A stretch of 64,000 bases of DNA, from NCBI GenBank assembly GCA_012934845.2, contig WNNJ02000986.1:1-64000 (forward strand), written 5' to 3'. Shown piece by piece: positions 57,906 through 64,000 of the stretch. The notes under the pieces were generated by a model. That model was not told the DNA's origin. It searched no databases and saw only the letters and a list, made by a program, of their open reading frames with translations. This DNA is from Pomphorhynchus laevis (lineage: Eukaryota > Acanthocephala > Palaeacanthocephala > Echinorhynchida > Pomphorhynchidae). Made by a program: the position numbers and the translations under genes. Every line of letters begins with the position of its first letter. Position 1 is the first letter of the stretch.

Positions 57906-60700
57906 TATTTTTCCTATATAAATCGCAGCATGACCGAGATCAACAAATATATTACCTCGACTCCACTTTTATCTATAATATCTAAGATCGAACCTTCACT
58001 AACCATCCTACCCACATTATACTTTTTTCAATTTTGGCTTAATCTACTTGAACGATGCTACCAACAGCAATTTTATTTCTATGCTGAATACGAAAAACTG
58101 AATCAACGCAAACCTCAAAAAACGTACATAAACCGAAAAAATCATTTTAAGAACCCATGATTTTTCTTGATTTTTCTCATTTTAAAAATAAAATGCATTT
58201 GTCCTTTAAACCTGCAACATGCGCATCGCTCTCAGTTCGACGACTAAGCCTCATACACTAATTTACTGATAAAATCTGTAAATTAATCAGTAAATTTATA
58301 AAATTAAGCCCTTCAAAAGTCTTAATGCCCATAGATTTTGTGACTTTTTTTATCGATAATGTCCGTTCAAAATCATTTAAAAATTATTTTTGAATTAAAA
58401 ATTTAAAAATATGCAGCATTTATTAATATTAATAAATGTAATATTTATTAATATTAATATTAATAAATATTACATTTATTTAAATTTACATTTAAATAAA
58501 TGTAAATTTATCAGGTACTGTAACATAATTTGAATGGGTGACACCATATGCCAATATTAATTATTAATATTGATATAAAATGATTAATAATTAATCATTA
58601 TTAATCTGTGAGATTAAGGGTAATATGAGTTAAGATTATGATTAAGGAATTATCATTGATAATCCAAACGTTTAATTATAAAATATTTAATGTCGACATT
58701 GTTTATATTAATGTTTTTTACGCAAATGTTCGGTGAAATACATACTACAATATTAATTTCTCAGCGACTTGTAAATTGCTGGGAACAGACAATGATGACT
58801 AAATCCTTACCTTTAGAAACGGTACTGGCAGGGTCTACAGCGACTTGTAGGTCTAAGGAATAGATAGATTTCGCATTTTTTCTTTTTTATAATTGAGTTT
58901 TATGTGACGCAGTTTTTGAGAATATAAATACTGCCAATGAGCATATTTTAATATAATGGAAATTGATTTATATTAAATTACAAATACTTTTTATGTTAAT
59001 AATTAAAATAAATTTATATTACATGCAAATGAGTCCTACAAAAAACTTTTACCGCCAAAATAACTGTAGAGTGCTGTGATCTCTTAGAAAATATATTTTC
59101 TCAAGCTTTTTGCCATTGTCGTTGACCAATATTTATCATAGAAACTACTTTTAAAAGAGGGAATGACTCAAGTTTCTTTGAAATGCATTTTTCGTATCAC
59201 ATTGTGTTGGTCTTTGTTTGAGATTTCTCCCGCGGCCTTCCTTGTTAGCTCATCAGATGCTTTCCAATTCCACAAGTAGTTGACACATTATTGCAGGGAT
59301 AAAAATTTTATCTTCGATACGGTTAACTGTTCACCGTATTTTGCTAATTAAATGTAGCTTCATGGATCAATGAGCGTATGAAAAATATAAGTTGTAAATA
59401 TTTGGTAATGATCCATTATTGATAAAGAATTATTGGAGCTGGATCAAAGAAAAGAGTAAACTTTAATTTTGTATTAGCATCTTCAGAAAATTATAGAAAA
59501 TGACTTGGGAAAATTTCTGTAAAAATATAAGTGATTAAATGCACGTACTTGAACGAATGACCGCTCGATTCATTCCTCAGAATAAATCGAGCGGCTATTC
59601 GTTCCGACCTATATCTTGTTGTGCTACGGACTCATCAAGTTCTACACACTCATCAAGTGTGTTAAAAGTACACCAGAATCTATTCGTGCAAATCTCGAAT
59701 ACAATTTTACCAGATTAGTATGCCTTCATCAGAGAGCATGCTTTACTCTACAAGGTCCTCCGTTTCTACAAAAGATCATACAGATCATAGACAGATCATA
59801 GCTTACAGCACACTGTCATAAAATTGTTGTAATTTTTATGAAATTACAATTTCGTCGTTGAAATTATTGTAATTCGTCATCATTTTCCCATCGACGTGAA
59901 ATAATATCTTTTTAGCATCACACCAAGCTTTTAACTTAACGTGCATCTCGATATTTAGTTGATGTTGTATTCTTAAATATTATATCAGCAGGAACATACA
60001 CCCCATAAGTACAAGAAACTATTATATCCCTAGTATTCCAATCATATATCAGCTTTTAGGCTGGGATATTAAATTCATGCGTATCCAAAAAGCTTTCGGA
60101 AATTTATCTGTCTGAGGTTAGCCAAGCCGAAATCGCTATCGTGCTCACTTTTGTCTCTAATGATTTATGAATAAGTTGAGACCTGATGATATCATATATT
60201 TTGTAGATTAAGTTGCGAATAAGTTGCGAATAAATTGCGAATAAGTCTAATGCTTTATGAATAAGCGACCTGATGATTATATGTAGATTATATGACCAGT
60301 TTTCTTGTTTTTTGTTGATACTTATTTAAGTCATCACTCATTTCGACATCTAAATGAGGTTTACACGTCAAGAATTTATATAAAGCTATTCGTTTTCCAT
60401 GACAATATTTCGAATTCCGGAATCTCCAAATTTACAATGTTTTTCATCTTATATGGCCAGTGTTGCATTGAATGGAGTTACTGCTGCATTGATTATGGTC
60501 AGTTTAAAAATAAAGAATAGCTCTTTAATTTACTTTTTAGCAGTCTATATGCTCCATTTTATATGATATGTACAAATATCTCAACATATTTCGATATTAT
60601 TCACTACAGTCGTGTGTAGTTATTTCATAAAGGCATCTTCAATGTAATTTTTAAGTTGTGCTTACGATTCGCACATATTTCTGTTTACCAAACTTTTCCA
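57906..60700. other. Long stretch without a recognised gene
   Basis: A+T-rich DNA with simple palindromes. A perfect 50-bp A+T palindrome lies at 58431-58480, followed by a 14-bp hairpin at 58481-58510. On the minus strand at about 60050-59935 an open piece reads YDWNTRDIIVSCTYGVYVPA, unrecognised. Open frames at 57930-58160 and 60305-60520 have no family features. Nothing is called. Confidence 0.45.
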
Positions 60701-60704
60701 TTAA

Positions 60705-61200
60705 CTAAATAATTTCTCAATTGGATTGAGAAAAGGACAGTCTGGATAGTTGGCAATTAATCTAGAGAAATCTAAACCGCTATAATGGTGAATCCTTGCA
60801 TTATCAAGAATGATAACATATTTCTTATTCCGGTGTCATCACATGCAGCTTTTAATTCACTCAAATAAGTTTAAAAAATTTCCCCTGTAACAGCTTTATC
60901 ATGTACTTTGCATTCCCGCAACAACATAAATATTTTGTGATAAAGAATATTATCTTTAGACATTGCCGCAACAACAGAAATATTTTTGCTTCTTGCTAAT
61001 GGAAATGTTTTTGCTCTTGTATCTACTCGCGCTTTTCTTCTTTTAGGGCGTGATGATGCTTTAAAACCAACTTCATCAATAAAAATGAATGCTTCAGAAG
61101 AGAAATCTTGTCCTAAAATCTTTCCTAAATTGCAGAAATTTTTGAGCGTATTCAAACCGCAATCAATTGTACGCTCGGTATTACGAGCACAGGCAACTTA
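60705..61200 (-). pseudogene. Tc1/mariner (IS630-type) transposase relic
   Basis: Minus-strand pieces carry all three catalytic blocks: FIFIDEVGF (first Asp, about 61085), NISVVAAMSKDNILYH, YVIILDNARIHHYSG (second Asp, about 60795) and FLNPIEKLFS (Glu, about 60725). Between second Asp and Glu there are only about 28 residues, shorter than the usual 34-35, so a small deletion is likely. A stop follows GEIF, and a one-base shift follows GIRN. The N-terminal DNA-binding part is missing. This is an ordinary dead DNA transposon, next to an inverted copy of its own N-terminal side. Confidence 0.75.
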
Positions 61201-61370
61201 ATTATACGTTCTTTATACGCCCGAGCGTACAATAATTTGCGATTTGAATACGCTCAAAAAATTTCTGCAATTAGGACAAGATTTCCCTTCTAAAGCATTC
61301 ATTTTTATAGATGAAGTTGTTTTGAAAGTGTCATCACGGCCTAAATGAAGAAGAGCGCAAGTAGAAACAA
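61020..61370. repeat. Head-to-head inverted duplication of the transposase
   Basis: The minus-strand sequence from about 61175 down to 61020 is repeated inverted at about 61221-61370. Shared pieces include GAATACGCTCAAAAA, CATTCATTTTTATAGATGAA and GAGCGTACAAT. The right arm lacks about 14 bases present in the left (TAGGAAAGATTT side). The centre spacer is about 45 bp. Each arm covers the DEVGF block. Confidence 0.8.
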
Positions 61371-61738
61371 GAGCAATAAAAGTTCCATAATAAAAATAGT
61401 CTTATACTGCATTTTATGTGGTTCTTAAATATCAATTAATTCGCACTGAACTCTAACGGTCACAAGGGAAATCAATTTTTTTATAATGGAAATATATACT
61501 CTGAAAAATTGAAAGTTGAATTTAATATTAAAGTTAAGAAGTATAACAGAAAGCGGTTGTTTTCAGTCAAATGAAAAAGTTTCCTGTAAGATATTTAAAG
61601 AACTAAGTATTTTGTCTAAGTACAAAAATTAATAATCTCCAAGGTTCTCAAAATATAAGTTCATTGATGGACACTAATAAATACGATTACTATCCTTAAT
61701 TAGAGCTTTTAACCATTAATTAATAATTATAATTAATT

Positions 61739-62593
61739 ATTGTGGCGCGCCCAGCGCGCCACCCATGCCAGATGCGCCACCTTAAAAAAATAAATAAAAA
61801 GGCGGTAAAATTATATTTTTTTAATTCTAGAAAGATGAATCGTTTCTTCTTTTTTATCAATCTTAACTTTGACATAGTTATTTGACAAAACTTCAAGAAC
61901 CTCGGCATTTGTATTGAAAAAAGAGGAGAGTTTAGCTTTTTTTGTCTTCTGATTATTATCGAAATCCAAGGCAATCAATACTCTATCACCGACATTTATG
62001 TCATATTTTGACTTATGTACAAGTGAATGCCTGTCCATTCTTTCTAAATATTTAGTGCAAATAGAAGAAACGGCATTTTCATTATCTAATGCATCTGATG
62101 AATTTTCATCAAGATCTTTTGCTTGGTTTTCAACTTTTGGTTCAATGGAAGATATTTCTGTATCTTCGTCGCTGGCTGAAACAGTGATTACAAGATGCTA
62201 ATCACCTAGACTTATCAGGAAACGTCTGTTAACACATAGACTTCTACTGATTTGTTATATTCTCATGACAAAAATGAAATAGAATTTTGATATGCAATTA
62301 TTTTTACATAATTCTATCATCTGTCTTATACCATCTTGCACTGAGAGCACAGCTTATTCCCACACATAATCACGTGTCAATTTCACAGGGTATAAATACC
62401 TTGAAATTTGCTCTCCAACACTCGTGCAAGCATCGCCACAAAGCAGGAAGGAAGACAGCAGAAAATTTTTTATTATTATTTTGTCATAGATGCTTAGTTT
62501 TGAATCTCGAGTTTGACATTCACGGGTTCGATTCTTCAAGAAGAACATTGGGTGGCGCATCTGGCATGGGTGGCGCGCTGGGCGCGCCACAAT
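61739..62593. mobile_element. 855-bp element with perfect 43-bp terminal inverted repeats
   Basis: Left end ATTGTGGCGCGCCCAGCGCG ... (61739-61781) is exactly inverted at 62551-62593. The ends are very G+C-rich (palindromic GGCGCGC-CCA-GCGCGCC) in an A+T-rich setting. A minus-strand coding remnant (62038-61811; NVGDRVLIALDFDNNQKTKK, IHLSRIKKI) resembles the C-terminal SH3-like end of an integrase. The element therefore looks like a shortened derivative of an integrase-type transposon. Flanks share ATTAATT, perhaps an 8-bp target duplication with one mismatch. It is broken and non-autonomous; identical ends suggest recent movement. Confidence 0.75.
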
Positions 62594-63763
62594 TATTAAT
62601 TTTTATTAATATTATAACCAATATTAGCTAATATAATATTAACTAATCATTAGATATTCCCCTAATCATTAGACTTTGAACAATAACCGCTATAAAAGCG
62701 ACTTTCAAATAACTTTAAGCTATCAATTAGTTAGCTGACATGAGTCCAAACGTTGAATCCAGACTATCATAATGGACATCATATCATGATGCCCATTTCG
62801 TATGTTTTGACTGGAATTAATGTCATTAGATGAAACACCTGATCATTTTTGTTGGAATTTAAACGATCGCTTTGGATATTTCTTCTTCATATGTCTTATT
62901 GTTGTCTTTATTATTATAAGTACAAATCGTTTTTAATCGTTTTCGGCTTTTAAATATTCGGTTATCATCCGGTTGTATTCGTCAATTAGAGGGCTCAAAT
63001 CCTACTGGAGCTGAGGCCGGTACGATTCATAAAGGCGTGATTTTAGATCTAATTAATGAAATTTTTACTCGACTAAGTTTCTTTATAATTCATGTCTTCT
63101 TTTAATTGGTTATACTTATTCTGTTAGCAAAATACTTATCTTATCTTAATTCAGAAGATACTTGATTAATTTTTATTAATTAATTAATATTATAACCAAT
63201 ATTAGCTAATATTAACTAATATAATATTTACTAATATAATTCACTTATATTAACTAATATAATATTTACTAATATAATATAAACTAATAATAAATATTAA
63301 GTAATTAGTTTTTAATTATTTTTTACTATTTAATCAAGTAATTTATTAAATAATTTATAAAGTAATTAATAAATTAATTACTAATTATTAATTTATATAT
63401 TAATTTATTAATATTTAATTATTAATAGTTAGTATTATATTAAGTAATATTATAACCAATATTAACTAATAATAACTAATATTGACTTATATTTACTAAT
63501 ATAATATTAACTAATAATATAACTAATTAACTAATATCAAAACTAATATTATATTTCTCTGATTATATCTTTTACAGTTTTAACTACATTTTAATTATAT
63601 CGTTCAAATTTGCATTATGAATGTCAATACATTGATCATTTTTGGTCGAAAATAAATAAATTACTGCAAAAAATCGAATAAAATTAGCTTAGGGTATCAT
63701 CATGGTCCAGAAAATATTATCTTCTTCAAATGCTATGTATTTTTGATTTTCTTAAATGTTGTT
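62594..63763. other. A+T-rich spacer downstream of the sHSP gene
   Basis: 62600-63160 is unique sequence with no gene seen. 63170-63550 is dense ACTAATATAATATT-type simple repeat, partly also at 62600-62650. The 3' UTR of the minus-strand sHSP gene should fall near 63600-63763. Confidence 0.6.
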
Positions 63764-64000
63764 TTAATGCTTTCGTGGTATATCTATTATTAAAATTCCA
63801 TCGTTAGTTATGTTGGCTCTCGCATTATTGCCATCTGCCCATTCCGGCAAGTTGTAACGCTGATTGAAGTCTGTAGAATCTCTGCTACCTTGAAGTCTCG
63901 GTGCAGATATTGTGAGCAGATTTCCAACAACCTGTACTTGAATTTTATCACTACGATATCCAGATAAATCATATTTCAATTTTAGTGTATTCTGTTCTGT
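63764..64000 (-). CDS. Small heat-shock protein, C-terminal part, runs off the window
   Basis: The minus-strand frame stays open from the window edge to a TAA at 63764. It reads LKYDLSGYRSDKIQVQVVGN, LLTISAPR, FNQRYNLPEWADGNNARANI and TNDGILIIDIPRKH. This is the alpha-crystallin domain: the YDLSGY strand, the V-GN-LTI-A turn, F-Q-Y-LP, and the A-ITNDGIL-I-IPRKH end. sHSPs are ATP-independent holdases that form oligomers. The protein ends right after the domain, with no IXI-type tail visible. An in-frame ATG at 63977 is not taken as the start because the domain continues upstream. Confidence 0.85.
   Translation of the reverse strand, partial: TEQNTLKLKYDLSGYRSDKIQVQVVGNLLTISAPRLQGSRDSTDFNQRYNLPEWADGNNARANITNDGILIIDIPRKH

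Noticed and set aside
62510-62545. tRNA-like B box (GGGTTCGATTC)
   Set aside because: The flanking bases do not form a T stem, and no A box or acceptor stem is found; it lies inside the inverted-repeat element.
62354-62631. Frames on both strands at the right end of the inverted-repeat element
   Set aside because: They include the terminal inverted repeat itself and have no family motif.

Overview
This window is a strongly A+T-rich stretch of an invertebrate animal genome. Two spliced nuclear genes and the edge of a third sit among dense retrotransposon debris. The evidence for an animal is a recognisable ITFG2 gene (a KICSTOR subunit), a recognisable shugoshin gene, many spliceosomal GT-AG introns, and several metazoan non-LTR retrotransposon families. 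Introns fall into two size classes: many of only 48-59 bp, and others of about 0.8-4.3 kb filled with repeats. The sequence alone does not fix the phylum.

Region by region. 1-14368: an ITFG2-like gene on the + strand. Ten coding exons are visible with consistent phases; the first coding exon lies upstream of the window. Its introns hold a 15-bp minisatellite, an inverted Penelope-like fragment, a fold-back element and a MITE-like element. 14369-35040: a retroelement graveyard. It has several copies of one GC-richer CR1/L2-like LINE (call it LINE-1x; copies A, B and C on the minus strand here, copy D on the + strand further right), Penelope-like elements with a structured terminal repeat, an RTE-like fragment, and pieces of a LINE whose C-terminus looks like a restriction-type endonuclease. 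35270-38370: a decayed LINE with another RT fragment nested in it. 38371-40560: a quiet, unexplained stretch. 40570-44600: LINE-1x copy D with a 5' region of 16-bp repeats. 44794-52245: a shugoshin gene of eight exons, read here completely, with a 2.65-kb two-unit satellite in intron 2 and a 22-nt last exon that completes the conserved C-terminal basic motif. 52508-57905: two further LINE families and another Penelope-like copy. 60700-62600: a Tc1/mariner-type transposase relic with an inverted duplication, and an 855-bp element with perfect 43-bp terminal inverted repeats. 63764 to the end: the last exon of a small heat-shock protein on the minus strand.

The host genes act in unrelated processes: ITFG2 in lysosomal nutrient signalling to mTORC1, shugoshin in protecting centromeric cohesion, and sHSP as a chaperone. 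They do not form a functional cluster. The most distinctive signals are structural. Short-loop, near-perfect hairpins (12-22 bp arms, mostly 1-7-nt loops) are scattered through the window. In one case comparison with a paralogous LINE copy shows the hairpin replacing original sequence, which suggests frequent template switching. There is also a predicted pseudoknot in the Penelope-like terminal repeats, and a binary A/B satellite inside shugoshin.
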